Source: Roseibium suaedae | GTDB taxonomy: Bacteria; Pseudomonadota; Alphaproteobacteria; Rhizobiales; Stappiaceae | DNA: 64,000 nt | NCBI RefSeq assembly: GCF_900142725.1 | Contig: NZ_FRBW01000002.1 | Coordinates: 648,710 to 712,709 of the forward strand | Direction: 5' to 3' | Shown: positions 45,639 to 55,825 of the stretch, one piece after another | Position numbering within the stretch: position 1 is the stretch's first letter | How the letters are laid out: each line of letters opens with the position of its first letter | Made by a program: the position numbers and the translations under genes | Notes under the pieces: model-generated | Databases searched by the model: none | Told to the model about the DNA's origin: nothing | The model's input: only the letters and a program-made list of their open reading frames with translations

Positions 45639-48395
45639 TTAGCCGTCTTTTGGCAACCGGACCATGATCGAGAGATTGTCGAGCTGGAAAGCTTCACGGG
45701 CAAACCCCGCAAGCCGGTCAGCCGTCAGTTCAGCGCCCAATCCGGTCATACGGTCGAGATATCCTGCGTCCCCATAGCGGCGGTAGCTCAGCGCAAGACG
45801 CCGCAACCAGGTGTTCGGATCGCGCAACCTGGTCTCTTCCGCAAAGGCGATATCGGAACGGATCCGCTCAAGATCGGCAGCCAGAACCGTTTCCGGCATC
45901 TGCTTCAGAACACCGAGTGCGGCCTGAACCAGCTCTTTGCTGCGCGCCGGATCGCAGACAAAGGACAAGGTGCCGATGATCCTGTCCGTATCAGGATCAA
46001 GCTCCAGCTCGAAGCGGGTGGAATAAACTCCGCCGAGCTCATAGCGCAGCTCGGTCTTCAAGGCTTCCTGGGTCAGCGGCGTAATGGTCGACAACAGGAA
46101 ACTGTCTTCAGGTGTCCAGGACCTTGGCGCAAAGAACGAAACCTTCACCTCGGCCCGATTGCTGGGAAGTTCACGAACCTCTGTCTGATGGACACCGGGG
46201 CGTTGCAGGGCCGGAGCAGGTGTGAGCGATGCAGAACGGGGAAGCGCACCAATCACAGAGACAAAATCTTCCAGCGACTTGCCTTGAGGAGCAGGCCCAA
46301 CGGCAAACCACTCCACAGGCGCATTGATCAATCCTTCGGCGGCAGCTGCAAGCTGATCCCCGGAGACATCCCGCAGGCTCTCGACGCCGGTGCGAGCGGC
46401 CGTGTCCCCGAAAACGAACTCGGAATATGCCTGCCCTTCCTCACTGGCATGGCCAGCCTGTTCCGCGAGGTCCGCGACTGCCTCTTCCCGGATGAAGCCG
46501 AAACGGACCATCGCAGCATAGCGTTCGGCAAGTTCCGGAAGCTTTTCCGGATTCATTGCAAGACCAATGTCGAGCACGCCATCCTTCAGGGCCCAGCTCC
46601 AACCAGGTGCCTGATCCTTTGACCAGCGTTCATTTTCCTGCTGTGACCAGAAACTGAACCCGCTCTGTTCCCAAAGCTGCAGGGCGGCCTGTGAGAGAGC
46701 GCTGCCAAATTCGGCATTCATGTATCCGGGCGCCGAGCGGCCGGAGAGATAGACCTTGCCATCCGGCGTCGGCCGCTCCAGCCAGATCAGACGGTCGCCG
46801 TTGGAAAGCGTCCAGTCCATCACATTCGGCCCGCCGCTTTCCCGCGTAGCGACGATCTTACCATCCCGGCCGAGTTGAGCGGCTTCCGGCCACACAGGCA
46901 GTGGAATGTCCTCGGGCGTATTTGCGGCCTCCGGGATTGGCGGCAGATCCGGCAGTGTCTCCATAGACGCAAGCTGATCACGCAAGGCGGCGATGTCAGC
47001 CGCCTGCGGCAAAACGCGCTTCTGGCCGCCCGGCACCTGATAGAAAAGCACCTGATCCGGCTCGGCCAGCAGGGCACGCATCCGCTCGTTCAATCCTTCA
47101 AGGGTGATCTGATCCAGCAACAGGGATGTGCGCCGGGACTTTGCGGCAGGAGCATCCAGCACGGAATTCGTCAGGATCGCCGACGTGATCTTGTCTTCCC
47201 ATTCGGCAAAGGTCCGGCTTTCAGCCGCCTTGATGTTGTTCTGGTTGATGCGGCGGGCCCGCGCCATCAGCTCCTCGAAGGCCTTTTCATCCAAGCCGTC
47301 CCGGCGGAGCCTTTCGACGGCTTCAAGCAGGATCTTCCAGCCACGGTCATGATCATTGGTCCGTGCGTTGAAGGCCAGAACAAGCCGCTCCTCTGTCGTT
47401 TCCTGCACCACGAAGGTCAAGGAATCGACATCGCGGGCATAGTGGTTAGCCTGTTCCTGCATCTCCTCACGCATCAGCTTGGAAAGGAAATACTTCTCCA
47501 GATAGGCACGCTGGCCAGCCTCTGAAATCCGGGGAGGAACCTTGACCCGGAAGGCATAGGTCACCTGCGAGCTGCTGCCGGCCGGATCCTGAACCAACCC
47601 CGTCGTCAGCGTGTCTTTGAGCGGGAGAACCAGATAGCTGCGGTCCGGACGCGGCTTGCTCTCCGCCGGGCCAAAATGCCGTTCCAGGCTAGCTATAGCC
47701 AATTGAGGATCAACACGGCCCGAGATCACCACGCTCATGTTGGACGCCACATAAAACCGGTAGTAGAAGTCACGCATGTCTGCCGCCGTCATGGCTTCGA
47801 CATCTTGCAACGTGCCGATCGTCGGTCTGCCGACAAACCGGGAGCCGACCCGAAGAAGTTCCTTCTTCTGACGGCTGAGGCGGCTGGCCGCCCCCTCTCC
47901 CCGGCGCATTTCTTCAAGAACGACGAAACGCTCCTTGTCCCAGTCTTCTTGCAGGAGCTGCGCGTCGAACAACATGTCCGCAAGGAAAGCGAGAGACTGG
48001 TCCAGATCCAGCGCATCATCTGGCCGGGTTCTCACCATGAACTGGGTTTCCGTTTCCCGTGTCAGGGCATTGATCTGAACGCCCGTACGCCAGCCGATCT
48101 TCTGGAAGTAGCGATGCAGGGTTTCCGGATGATCCTTTGTCGACTGGAACACCATGTGTTCAAGCCCGTGGGCCAAACCACTCGGGCCTTGCTCATCTGC
48201 AGACCCCGCATGAACGATCAGGCGGATATTGAAAGGTTCGCCCGCCTTGCCGCTGTCATGGATGAAATAGCGAAGGCCATTGCCCAGTTCGCCAGTAACC
48301 ACACGCGCGTCCCATTCGGGTTCTGCCGCCGATGCGACCGGCCCGGCAAGGATCACCAGAAAGAAGAAGGCGAGCAAACGGCTCATGCGCTGCAT
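45639..48395 (-). CDS. M16-family metalloprotease (pitrilysin-like), exported
   Basis: 918 residues from the ATG preceded by AGGA; a signal peptide spans about 1-24 (LLAFFFLVILAGPVASAAE). The zinc motif HGLEH (H76, E79, H80) lies in PSGLAHGLEHMVFQ, and a Glu near 150 in VVLEEMRRGEG is the third ligand candidate. Four M16 half-domains in one chain give the PqqL/pitrilysin layout. Predicted periplasmic peptidase. The PqqL-type role in iron or peptide acquisition cannot be assumed, since no outer-membrane receptor is nearby. Confidence 0.9.
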   Translation of the reverse strand: MQRMSRLLAFFFLVILAGPVASAAEPEWDARVVTGELGNGLRYFIHDSGKAGEPFNIRLIVHAGSADEQGPSGLAHGLEHMVFQSTKDHPETLHRYFQKIGWRTGVQINALTRETETQFMVRTRPDDALDLDQSLAFLADMLFDAQLLQEDWDKERFVVLEEMRRGEGAASRLSRQKKELLRVGSRFVGRPTIGTLQDVEAMTAADMRDFYYRFYVASNMSVVISGRVDPQLAIASLERHFGPAESKPRPDRSYLVLPLKDTLTTGLVQDPAGSSSQVTYAFRVKVPPRISEAGQRAYLEKYFLSKLMREEMQEQANHYARDVDSLTFVVQETTEERLVLAFNARTNDHDRGWKILLEAVERLRRDGLDEKAFEELMARARRINQNNIKAAESRTFAEWEDKITSAILTNSVLDAPAAKSRRTSLLLDQITLEGLNERMRALLAEPDQVLFYQVPGGQKRVLPQAADIAALRDQLASMETLPDLPPIPEAANTPEDIPLPVWPEAAQLGRDGKIVATRESGGPNVMDWTLSNGDRLIWLERPTPDGKVYLSGRSAPGYMNAEFGSALSQAALQLWEQSGFSFWSQQENERWSKDQAPGWSWALKDGVLDIGLAMNPEKLPELAERYAAMVRFGFIREEAVADLAEQAGHASEEGQAYSEFVFGDTAARTGVESLRDVSGDQLAAAAEGLINAPVEWFAVGPAPQGKSLEDFVSVIGALPRSASLTPAPALQRPGVHQTEVRELPSNRAEVKVSFFAPRSWTPEDSFLLSTITPLTQEALKTELRYELGGVYSTRFELELDPDTDRIIGTLSFVCDPARSKELVQAALGVLKQMPETVLAADLERIRSDIAFAEETRLRDPNTWLRRLALSYRRYGDAGYLDRMTGLGAELTADRLAGFAREAFQLDNLSIMVRLPKDG

Positions 48396-48555
48396 GGGGA
48401 GTGTTCCTGTGTCTTGGGCGGAAACGGACAGATCTGTCGGCCGGACCCTATAAAACAGGAGTAATAAACTCAACTAATGAAAACCACAGTCAGCGCAGCA
48501 GCTTGATCCCTCTCCTCCTTTTCCACCGGCATTGCGTCACACCTTGTCCCTGGAA

Positions 48556-48589
48556 ACAAAAAGCCGCTTCAGTCTCCCGAAGCGGCTTT
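48556..48589 (-). terminator. Terminator of the minus-strand ClC gene
   Basis: Perfect 11-bp stem AAAGCCGCTTC/GAAGCGGCTTT with an 8-base loop and a U-run on the minus-strand 3' side, 30 bases past the ClC stop. Confidence 0.88.
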
Positions 48590-48619
48590 CCAGACTTGGC
48601 GTGATCCTCGGATCCAGGA

Positions 48620-50428
48620 TCAGTCGTAGTGGTTGGCGATCACCGCATCGGCAATTTCGGTGCGGTCGATGATACCGACCACATCTTCGACGCGGGGCAC
48701 ACCGGAGCCGCCATCCAGAATGATCGCATAGCTGCGGCCACGCTGGTTCATACGGGTGATGATCGTGTTCAGGATCGAGTTCTTGGGCGAGATCACATAG
48801 TCCGTGCTCAAGAGATCCTTCAGGGTCTGGCCCGAAATCCGGTCCGCCAGATAGGGCACGGTTCCGAAGCGCACGAAACCGGCAATGCGGGAACCGTCCG
48901 CCACGATCACGTGCTCGGAACCATCCTGTGCGACGGCTTCGAGCGCATCACGCACCGGCATGTCCTGCGGCAGAACCTTGAAATTGGTCGCCATCAGTTC
49001 GGTCGCCGGGCGCACCAGATACATGTTGGTGTGTCGGTTCGTCGGGATCGGCTTGCCACGGTTGCGCAGCTTGATCGTGTAGATGTTGTCCTGGATCAGC
49101 CAGCGGCGGACACCCACGGCAACGGCAACGGCCAGAACCAGCGGCACGATGACGTTATAATCGCGGGTCATCTCGAAGATCATGACAATCGCGGTCATCG
49201 AGGCACCGGTCGCCCCGCCGACAAGAGCCCCCATGCCGACGAGAGCAAACTCGGCCGCCATGAAGCCATGGTCCGGGAAGATATAGGCGCCAGCAACACC
49301 CACGAGACCGCCAAGGGTCGCGCCGATGAAGAGCGACGGCGAGAACACGCCGCCAGAGGCGCCCGCACCCAGGCTGACGGAAGTTGCAAACACCTTCGCA
49401 ACCAGCAGACAGCCGAGCAGGATGAACGTGTAGGGCGTGCCGTTCAGGATGTCCTGAATGGTCGCATAACCAACACCAGCGGTATGGTACTGGCCGGTGG
49501 TGGTGAAGAACACATAGCTCAGCGTGCCGATGATCAGCATGCCGATGATGTTCTGGGTGTAGTCATTGCCCGGAAGCGCCGGGAAGATGTCCTCGCACTT
49601 TGCCAGAACGCGAATGAAGGCCCAGGACACAATACCAGCCAGAACGCCGAGGATCGCGAAGAACACCAGCTGCACCGGATCGATGGCTTCATGCACGTCG
49701 ATATTGGCGATCGGAACGAGGAAGGCCGGGTCCAGGCCGAAGGCGATCCGGCCGGCGTAGGTGGCGGTTGCCGTCGCAACGACCACTGGCAGGAATGTGC
49801 GGTTGCTGACTTCCGGCAACAGCATTTCAACGGCAAAAAGCACCCCGCCCAGCGGCGTGTTGAAGGTCGCGGCAATACCTGCGCCAGCACCAGCGGACAG
49901 CAGGGTGATCTTCTGCCAGCGCACAAGATTGAGCATGCGGGCGATGGACGAGCCGAAAGAGGCACCGATCTGGATGATCGGGCCTTCACGGCCGACGGAG
50001 GCGCCGCTGCCGATGGAAATGGCAGAAGCCAGAGACTTCACCACAGCCACAATGCCGCGCACATCGCCATTCTTGTGATAGATCGCGAACATCACTTCCG
50101 GCACGCCATGGCCCTTGGCCTCCGGCGCAAAGGTCTTCACCAGGAAGACCACGATCAGGCCACCGATTACCGGGGCCAGAATGATGAAGATGCCGAACGG
50201 GCTCGGATCGCCGAACTGATTTGCATCATATTCGAACGAGATCGTTCCGTAGTAGAGGAGATTGTGCACGAAGGAGATCAGATAGCGGAAAACCACGGCT
50301 CCGAAGGAAGCGACCAGGCCGATCACGAAGGCGATCATGCACATGGTCGGAACGGAGAAGACACGGCCTTCCGGCAGCTGACTGTCGATGTTCACGGCTT
50401 TGGCAGCCGCAGGTTCTGGTGAAGACAT
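48620..50428 (-). CDS. ClC-family chloride channel/transporter with CBS domains
   Basis: 602 residues. About ten ClC membrane helices (20-430) with the gating glutamate in GSGASVGREGPIIQIG. The chloride-binding GxGxP segment reads GHGVPEV rather than GSGIP. Two C-terminal CBS domains follow (about 460-595; for example VRDALEAVAQDGSEHVIVADG). Divergent from a second ClC gene across 267 bases. Transport of Cl- or a related anion is from the family; whether it is a channel or H+ antiporter is not determined. Confidence 0.92.
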   Translation of the reverse strand: MSSPEPAAAKAVNIDSQLPEGRVFSVPTMCMIAFVIGLVASFGAVVFRYLISFVHNLLYYGTISFEYDANQFGDPSPFGIFIILAPVIGGLIVVFLVKTFAPEAKGHGVPEVMFAIYHKNGDVRGIVAVVKSLASAISIGSGASVGREGPIIQIGASFGSSIARMLNLVRWQKITLLSAGAGAGIAATFNTPLGGVLFAVEMLLPEVSNRTFLPVVVATATATYAGRIAFGLDPAFLVPIANIDVHEAIDPVQLVFFAILGVLAGIVSWAFIRVLAKCEDIFPALPGNDYTQNIIGMLIIGTLSYVFFTTTGQYHTAGVGYATIQDILNGTPYTFILLGCLLVAKVFATSVSLGAGASGGVFSPSLFIGATLGGLVGVAGAYIFPDHGFMAAEFALVGMGALVGGATGASMTAIVMIFEMTRDYNVIVPLVLAVAVAVGVRRWLIQDNIYTIKLRNRGKPIPTNRHTNMYLVRPATELMATNFKVLPQDMPVRDALEAVAQDGSEHVIVADGSRIAGFVRFGTVPYLADRISGQTLKDLLSTDYVISPKNSILNTIITRMNQRGRSYAIILDGGSGVPRVEDVVGIIDRTEIADAVIANHYD

Positions 50429-50695
50429 TATAGCCCAGCTTTCACGGGTCAGGGGGAAATGACGGCATAAACCGCCAGAATGGACTGCCCCCGGCGCGCG
50501 GGGCGGCTGCCGGGCACGTCAACGAGCAGATCGGGTGGTGAGGCTTCGTCCTGACTCTTGTGCCCTTGAAAATCAAGGGATGATCAAAGTTTTTTTTGAG
50601 CCGATCCCTGAAAGCAATGCAATGGGCCTTGCAAGCCGCTCTTTTCACTGAGATTCTTGATCAAAGACCAGTTTGGGAGGGCTGCGGCCGGGATC

Positions 50696-52360
50696 ATGGC
50701 GCAGAACAAGACAGCCGGGCGGAGGCTCATCGAGCCGCTCGCCACAGCAAGCCGGATCATTGTTGCGACCTCCGCAGCAAACCTTCGGACGTTCTCTGCC
50801 CTCAAGCATCCGGTTGTCTGGGCGCTTGCACCTTTCATCGGCGCTTTCGTTGCCCTGGCCGCCATTCTCTTCCGCGAAGGGATCGGCCTGGTGCAGCTGC
50901 TCTGGCTTGGCACCCGCTCGGAAACGGTGGTCACCGCCGCTGCCTCCATTCCCTGGTACTGGGTTGTCGCCGCCCCCTGCGCCGGCGGTCTTGCGGTCGG
51001 GTTGATCCTGCAATTCCTCCAGCCCATGCAGCGCACCTACTCGGTCGCGGATGTGATCGAGGCGCGGGCGCGGGGCGGTGAAGGCCTCCCCTTCTGGGCG
51101 GGCATCAGCTCAGCCCTGATCACCATGTTGTCCCTCGGCTCAGGCGCCAGCGCCGGACGTGAAGGGCCGGTCGTGCATCTTGGTGCGACCATCGGCACCG
51201 CCCTGTGCAAGGCTTTCAACCTGCCTCATTCTGCAAGGCGCCTGCTCTTGGCCTGCGGCGTTGCCAGCGCCGTGTCAGCCTCGTTCAATGCCCCGATTGC
51301 AGGCGTTCTCTTTGCCCATGAGGTCATCCTCGGACATTACGCCCTGTCTGCAATTGGCCCCATCGCCGTGTCTGCAGTGGTCGGAACCCTGCTCACCCGC
51401 CTCTGGTTCGGAGACGTCGCCGCCTTTGTCATTCCGGGTCACCAGATCACGTCCTATCTGGAACTGCCGGCCTTTGCCCTGCTCGGCCTGACCTGCGCTG
51501 TCGTGGCCATCCTTCTACAATTCGCGCTGATCGGCACAGACTGGGTTGCCCGTCACATTCACATGCCGACCTGGGCAAGACCGATGGTGGGCGGGGCAGC
51601 CGTCGGAACCATTGCCCTTGCCTATCCGGAGATCCTTGGCGTCGGCTATGAGACGACGGATGATGCCCTCAAGAACAATCTGCCGCTGGATCTGATGCTG
51701 ACCCTCCTGGTGGTCAAGACTGCGGCAACGGCCATCACGCTAGCCTCCCGTTTCGGCGGCGGCATCTTTTCGCCCTCCCTCTACCTCGGAGCCATGACCG
51801 GCGGTGCCTTCGGGCTGATCGCCGCCTCAGCCTTTCCGGAGCTGGCGTCAAGCGAGGGGCTCTATTCCATTCTCGGCATGGGCGCTGTGGCAGCAGCGGT
51901 GCTGGGCGCCCCTGTGTCCACGACCATGATCGTGTTCGAACTGACCGGCGGCTACGCCTTGTCCATCGCGCTGCTCCTCACCGTCTCCATCGCGACCGGT
52001 CTGACCCAGGCCATTCACGGCAAGTCCTTCTTCGTCTGGCAGCTGGAAATGCGCGGCCTCAGCCTTGGCAGTGGCAGCCACACCTATTTCCGGGACAGGG
52101 CAAGGGTTAGCGATTTCATGGAGCCGCTGCCGGAGGACATGTCCAATGAGCTGTCGGCTCACGCCAATAGCGCCTCAGCCCTGCAGACAACGGACACCCT
52201 GACAAAGGCGCTCAGGAGTTTCGATGAAAGCGGTGCAAGTGTCCTGCCGGTTGTCGCCCCTTCAACGCCCGATGTGGTGATCGGCCTTGCCCGGCATGTG
52301 CGGGCGCTCGGCCACTTCAACAAGGCCTTGATCGAAGAGAGCGAAGAGGCCCACAGATAG
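50696..52360 (+). CDS. ClC-family chloride channel/transporter, second paralogue
   Basis: 554 residues (a TTG start at 50657 would add 13). The same fold as its divergent neighbour but clearly diverged: GSGASAGREGPVVHLG is conserved, while the first anion-binding motif is degenerate (QRTYSVADV at the place of GSGIP). The C-terminal part (about 450-554) is shorter and CBS-like, with DTLTKALRSFDESGASVLPVV. Inner membrane. A head-to-head ClC pair suggests shared control. Confidence 0.9.
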   Translation: MAQNKTAGRRLIEPLATASRIIVATSAANLRTFSALKHPVVWALAPFIGAFVALAAILFREGIGLVQLLWLGTRSETVVTAAASIPWYWVVAAPCAGGLAVGLILQFLQPMQRTYSVADVIEARARGGEGLPFWAGISSALITMLSLGSGASAGREGPVVHLGATIGTALCKAFNLPHSARRLLLACGVASAVSASFNAPIAGVLFAHEVILGHYALSAIGPIAVSAVVGTLLTRLWFGDVAAFVIPGHQITSYLELPAFALLGLTCAVVAILLQFALIGTDWVARHIHMPTWARPMVGGAAVGTIALAYPEILGVGYETTDDALKNNLPLDLMLTLLVVKTAATAITLASRFGGGIFSPSLYLGAMTGGAFGLIAASAFPELASSEGLYSILGMGAVAAAVLGAPVSTTMIVFELTGGYALSIALLLTVSIATGLTQAIHGKSFFVWQLEMRGLSLGSGSHTYFRDRARVSDFMEPLPEDMSNELSAHANSASALQTTDTLTKALRSFDESGASVLPVVAPSTPDVVIGLARHVRALGHFNKALIEESEEAHR

Positions 52361-52375
52361 GCCCCTTGCTGCGGC

Positions 52376-53416
52376 TTAACCGTTCCAGCTGCGCGGCGGA
52401 TCGAGCGGCTTGACCTCGCCAACGCCAGGCTGGCCGGTCGGGCGGCCGGTGCGCATTTTCCAGTTGTTCACCGCATCGTGGATTTCCGCCTGACGCCAGC
52501 GCAGACCCGGAATGTTGAACACATCCAGCCCGGGCAGCGGCGCAAAGGGATTGCGGCGCAGGGACCCATAGATACCGAGACGGACCGTTGGGCGAAGGCT
52601 CAGGCCGCGGGCATGGAACCCGTGGGTATCGGCCACGACAAGCGTGTTGGCCGGAACAGCCACCTTGACCGGAGCCCGGTATCCAAGGGTGGCCAGTTCC
52701 TCGTCGGTGATCCGGAAGGAGCCTAGAGAATGCATGCTGCGCGCGCCGCTGGACGCGCTCAAGGCTTGCTCCCGCTCCCAGGCAAGCCGCTCCGGCGTCA
52801 TGCGGTGCGATCCGGGAACATAGGTGAAAGGCCCGCCATCTTCCGGCACGTCCGACAGGAAATACCAGCACTTGGAGGTGGGCTGGAACGTGTCGGAATG
52901 GAAAACCGTCTGGGGATCCCGCGGGCCGCGATCCGGTTCGGCAAACACCGTATGGATGAATGTGATCGGGTCCGCATTCCAGGACCCGACATAGCGCAAC
53001 AGACCCTGGAACAGGGGACCGGTGACCAGCGCGCCAAACTCCGGCAGCTCCCGGATCATCTTGCGGGTGATGGGCGTGAACCTCGTGACCGCATTGCCCT
53101 GAAGCATTTCCTGGGCGGCAAAGGCGTTCTCGATCACCTCATGCTTCAGCTGCTCGAAGGCTTCAGGCGGCAGCACATCACGCACGATGACATAGCCATC
53201 GCGCTGATAGGCTTCCGCATGTTCCTTGGACACCATGCGCCGCATGAGGCTGCGGCGGAAGTCAGACATGCGCTCGGCTGTCATCAGCCGCTTTTCGTGC
53301 AATCCCCGCTCATTGAGCCAGGTGCTGCCGATCAGCGGATTGTCCTTGAAGGACTTTGCCCCGCTGGCCAGGGAAGCTGCCCAGAGCGGAGCCTTCAGAA
53401 TATCAATCGCGCGCAT
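52376..53416 (-). CDS. Phytanoyl-CoA dioxygenase (PhyH) family protein
   Basis: 346 residues from the ATG with GAGGA upstream (a TTG two codons earlier is less likely). Fe(II)/2-oxoglutarate ligands fit the HxD...H triad: H173 and D175 in VFHSDTFQP, with H265 or H268 in VADTHGFHARG, and an Arg about ten residues later for 2-oxoglutarate. A WYFLSDVPEDGGPFTYVPGSH segment lies between. Follows an Xaa-Pro aminopeptidase gene by 29 bases. The substrate is unknown; bacterial PhyH proteins often hydroxylate small molecules. Confidence 0.87.
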   Translation of the reverse strand: MRAIDILKAPLWAASLASGAKSFKDNPLIGSTWLNERGLHEKRLMTAERMSDFRRSLMRRMVSKEHAEAYQRDGYVIVRDVLPPEAFEQLKHEVIENAFAAQEMLQGNAVTRFTPITRKMIRELPEFGALVTGPLFQGLLRYVGSWNADPITFIHTVFAEPDRGPRDPQTVFHSDTFQPTSKCWYFLSDVPEDGGPFTYVPGSHRMTPERLAWEREQALSASSGARSMHSLGSFRITDEELATLGYRAPVKVAVPANTLVVADTHGFHARGLSLRPTVRLGIYGSLRRNPFAPLPGLDVFNIPGLRWRQAEIHDAVNNWKMRTGRPTGQPGVGEVKPLDPPRSWNG

Positions 53417-53445
53417 GCCCAAATCCTCAATGAAACACTCCTCTT

Positions 53446-55260
53446 TTACAGAGGAGCGGTCGCTTCCTCAAGCCAGCTCAGAGACTTGTCGTCGAGATGA
53501 GGCGCGAGCGTGTCGAGCACCTTGCGATGATAGGCATTCAGCCAGGCCAGTTCGCTGGCAGTCATGAGCGCCACATCGACAAGCCGCCGGTCGAAAGGCG
53601 CGAGGGTCAGCGTCTCGAACCCCAGCATCGGCCGCTCGCCGCCGGGAATGCCGGCAGCAGCTGTCACCAGCTCCAGATTTTCCAGGCGGATGCCATACTG
53701 GCCTTCCGGATAATAGCCCGGTTCATTGGAGAGGATCATGCCAGGCTGAAGAGGCACAACGCCGGTCTTGGCGATCCGCTGCGGCCCTTCATGCACCGAC
53801 AGATAGGACCCGACGCCATGGCCGGTACCATGGTCGAAATCCAGCCCCGCCTTCCAGAGTTCGATCCGGGCAAGCGTGTCGAGCTGTGCGCCCGTCGTGC
53901 CCGCCGGGAAACGGGCAGAAGAAATGGCGATATGCCCCTTCAGAACCAGAGTGAAATGCCGCTTCATTTCCGCGGAGCATTTCCCCACCGCCATGGTGCG
54001 GGTGATATCGGTGGTTCCATCCACGTATTGGGCGCCGCTGTCGATCAGGAACGGACGGCCAACAGGGATCATCAGGTTGGTCTGACGGCTGACGCGGTAG
54101 TGACAGATCGCGCCATTCTTGCCTGCACCGGAAATCGTGTCGAAGGAGATGTCCTTGAGCACGCCGGTTTCGGCGCGGAAATGCTCCAGCTTTTCAGCTG
54201 CGCCGATTTCATCCAGTTCCCCGGACGGGGCAATATCGTCGAACCAGGCCAGGAAGCGGACAAAGGCGGCCCCATCACGGACATGTGCCGCCTTGCTGCC
54301 GGCGATTTCGGCGTCGTTTTTCACGGCCTTCGGCAGGAGCACCGGATCGCTGGCCTCGATCACTCGGCCGCCCTTGCCGGTCACGGCCAGGGCAATCCCC
54401 TCGCCCGCAAGACCTGGATCGAGCATGACAGCCCGTCCTTCAGCACCAAGCGCTTCCAGGGCAGGACGGAAGCCGGACGGCTCATTGATCTCGGCAAGGC
54501 CGCTGAGCGCCTCGCGCACCGAGTTCGACAGCTTGCGCCCATCGATGAACAGGGTCGGCTTGCCCGTGTCCGGCAACAGCGCAAAAGACAGGGGCAAGGG
54601 AGTGTGCGACACATCTGAGCCGCGAATGTTGAAAAGCCAGGCGATGGAGTCAGGCTGTGTCAGCACACAGGCATCCGCACCCTTGGCCGCCACATCCGCC
54701 TGGATCCGGGCGATCTTTCCGGCAGCGTCTGCGCCCGCATATTTCTCCGGATGCAGCTTTACCGCTCCAACCGGAGCCTCGGGACGCCCTTCCCAAACTG
54801 CATCGACCGGATTGTCCTCCAGCAGCACCAGCTCCGCACCTGCGGCCGAACAGATCTCACGCAGGCGCCGCACTTCACGCACCGTGTGCAGCATGGCGTC
54901 AATGCCGAGCCTCTGCCCCTTGCGCAGCCGCGAAGAAAGCCAGTCCGTCACCGGTTCATTGATCAGATGGCGGGCAGGAAAGACACCAAGATCGACCTGA
55001 TCGGCAACCTGGATCGTGTAGCGCCCGTCAACAAAGATCGCTGCCTCATCACCGAGAACAGCTGCCATCCCCGCCGAGCCGGTGAAGCCGGTCAGCCATT
55101 GCAGCCGGCAGTCACAGGGCGGCACATATTCGCCTTGATGGGCATCAGCCCGCGGAATGAGAAAGCCATCAAGCGCGAGACGCTTGAGTTCGGACCGCAA
55201 GAGCGCCGCCCGCGGCGCCCCGACAGAAGGATCGGTGTGATCTTCGAAGGACTGGAACAT
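53446..55260 (-). CDS. Xaa-Pro aminopeptidase (M24B)
   Basis: 604 residues, the long three-domain aminopeptidase P type. Two N-terminal creatinase-like domains (about 1-305) precede a pita-bread catalytic domain. Its metal ligands are Asp in FLIDSGAQYVDGTTDITR (two Asp), His in HGTGHGVGSYLSVHEGP, Glu in ILSNEPGYY and Glu in GIRLENLELV. Removes an N-terminal residue preceding proline. No signal peptide, so cytoplasmic. It is probably co-transcribed with the downstream PhyH gene. Confidence 0.93.
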   Translation of the reverse strand: MFQSFEDHTDPSVGAPRAALLRSELKRLALDGFLIPRADAHQGEYVPPCDCRLQWLTGFTGSAGMAAVLGDEAAIFVDGRYTIQVADQVDLGVFPARHLINEPVTDWLSSRLRKGQRLGIDAMLHTVREVRRLREICSAAGAELVLLEDNPVDAVWEGRPEAPVGAVKLHPEKYAGADAAGKIARIQADVAAKGADACVLTQPDSIAWLFNIRGSDVSHTPLPLSFALLPDTGKPTLFIDGRKLSNSVREALSGLAEINEPSGFRPALEALGAEGRAVMLDPGLAGEGIALAVTGKGGRVIEASDPVLLPKAVKNDAEIAGSKAAHVRDGAAFVRFLAWFDDIAPSGELDEIGAAEKLEHFRAETGVLKDISFDTISGAGKNGAICHYRVSRQTNLMIPVGRPFLIDSGAQYVDGTTDITRTMAVGKCSAEMKRHFTLVLKGHIAISSARFPAGTTGAQLDTLARIELWKAGLDFDHGTGHGVGSYLSVHEGPQRIAKTGVVPLQPGMILSNEPGYYPEGQYGIRLENLELVTAAAGIPGGERPMLGFETLTLAPFDRRLVDVALMTASELAWLNAYHRKVLDTLAPHLDDKSLSWLEEATAPL

Positions 55261-55504
55261 GCGCTGAAGCTATGCCCGCTCCAGATGCCAATCAAGCTGG
55301 AAAACAATGGGGGGCACATGTCTCCCATAGTTTCAAGACGATCCCGCAACGCACCATGGAATTCGCACATGCAAAATCTGCAGGCCTGTCATGCAAGATG
55401 CGCTCTACCTGAATAGCTCGATTGCCTCCATATTGAACTCAGTCAAGAAACAGGCACCGCTCCTCCCAAGCAGGCCGCCCCATCACCGAACATGGAGAAT
55501 GACC

Positions 55505-55717
55505 ATGGCTACTGCAACCGCATCCTTTGGCGTGACCAACCGCGCTTCCGGCAGCTTCGTGCGCCGCGCTCTGAGCCGTATGGTTGAAGCCCGCGAAAAG
55601 CAGGCTCGCCGCTATGTAAACGGCTACCTTCTGTCCCTCGACGACGCGACCCTGGCCGCTCACGGCTTCAACCGCGCCGAGCTGGAACGCGAAGGTTCTG
55701 CAGGCATGATCCTCTAA
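55505..55717 (+). CDS. DUF1127 family small protein
   Basis: 70 residues from the ATG with GGAG eight bases upstream. The DUF1127 core is YLLSLDDATLAAHGFNRAELER; the N-terminal half is basic (VRRALSRMVEAREKQARRYV). Short DUF1127 proteins are common in alphaproteobacteria and some affect RNA turnover and growth physiology, but this one has no direct evidence. It stands alone with its own terminator. The 55261-55504 spacer is otherwise empty. Confidence 0.88.
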   Translation: MATATASFGVTNRASGSFVRRALSRMVEAREKQARRYVNGYLLSLDDATLAAHGFNRAELEREGSAGMIL

Positions 55718-55745
55718 GGATCGGCCCACACCGCCCAATTAAAGA

Positions 55746-55779
55746 AGCGCGAAGGGTACGCCCTCCGCGCTCTTTTTTT
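55746..55779 (+). terminator. Rho-independent terminator of the DUF1127 gene
   Basis: Stem AGCGCG-A-AGGG / CCCT-C-CGCGCT (one internal mismatch) with a TACG tetraloop and a run of seven T residues. Confidence 0.88.
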
Positions 55780-55825
55780 GTCTTCTCGATGCCCTCAAGA
55801 TCAGTTTGAAAGCGTTAGACGCCTA

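Noticed and set aside
48629..50422. 597-codon plus-strand frame antisense to the first ClC gene
   Set aside because: His/Asp/Arg-rich shadow of a membrane protein; the minus strand encodes the channel.
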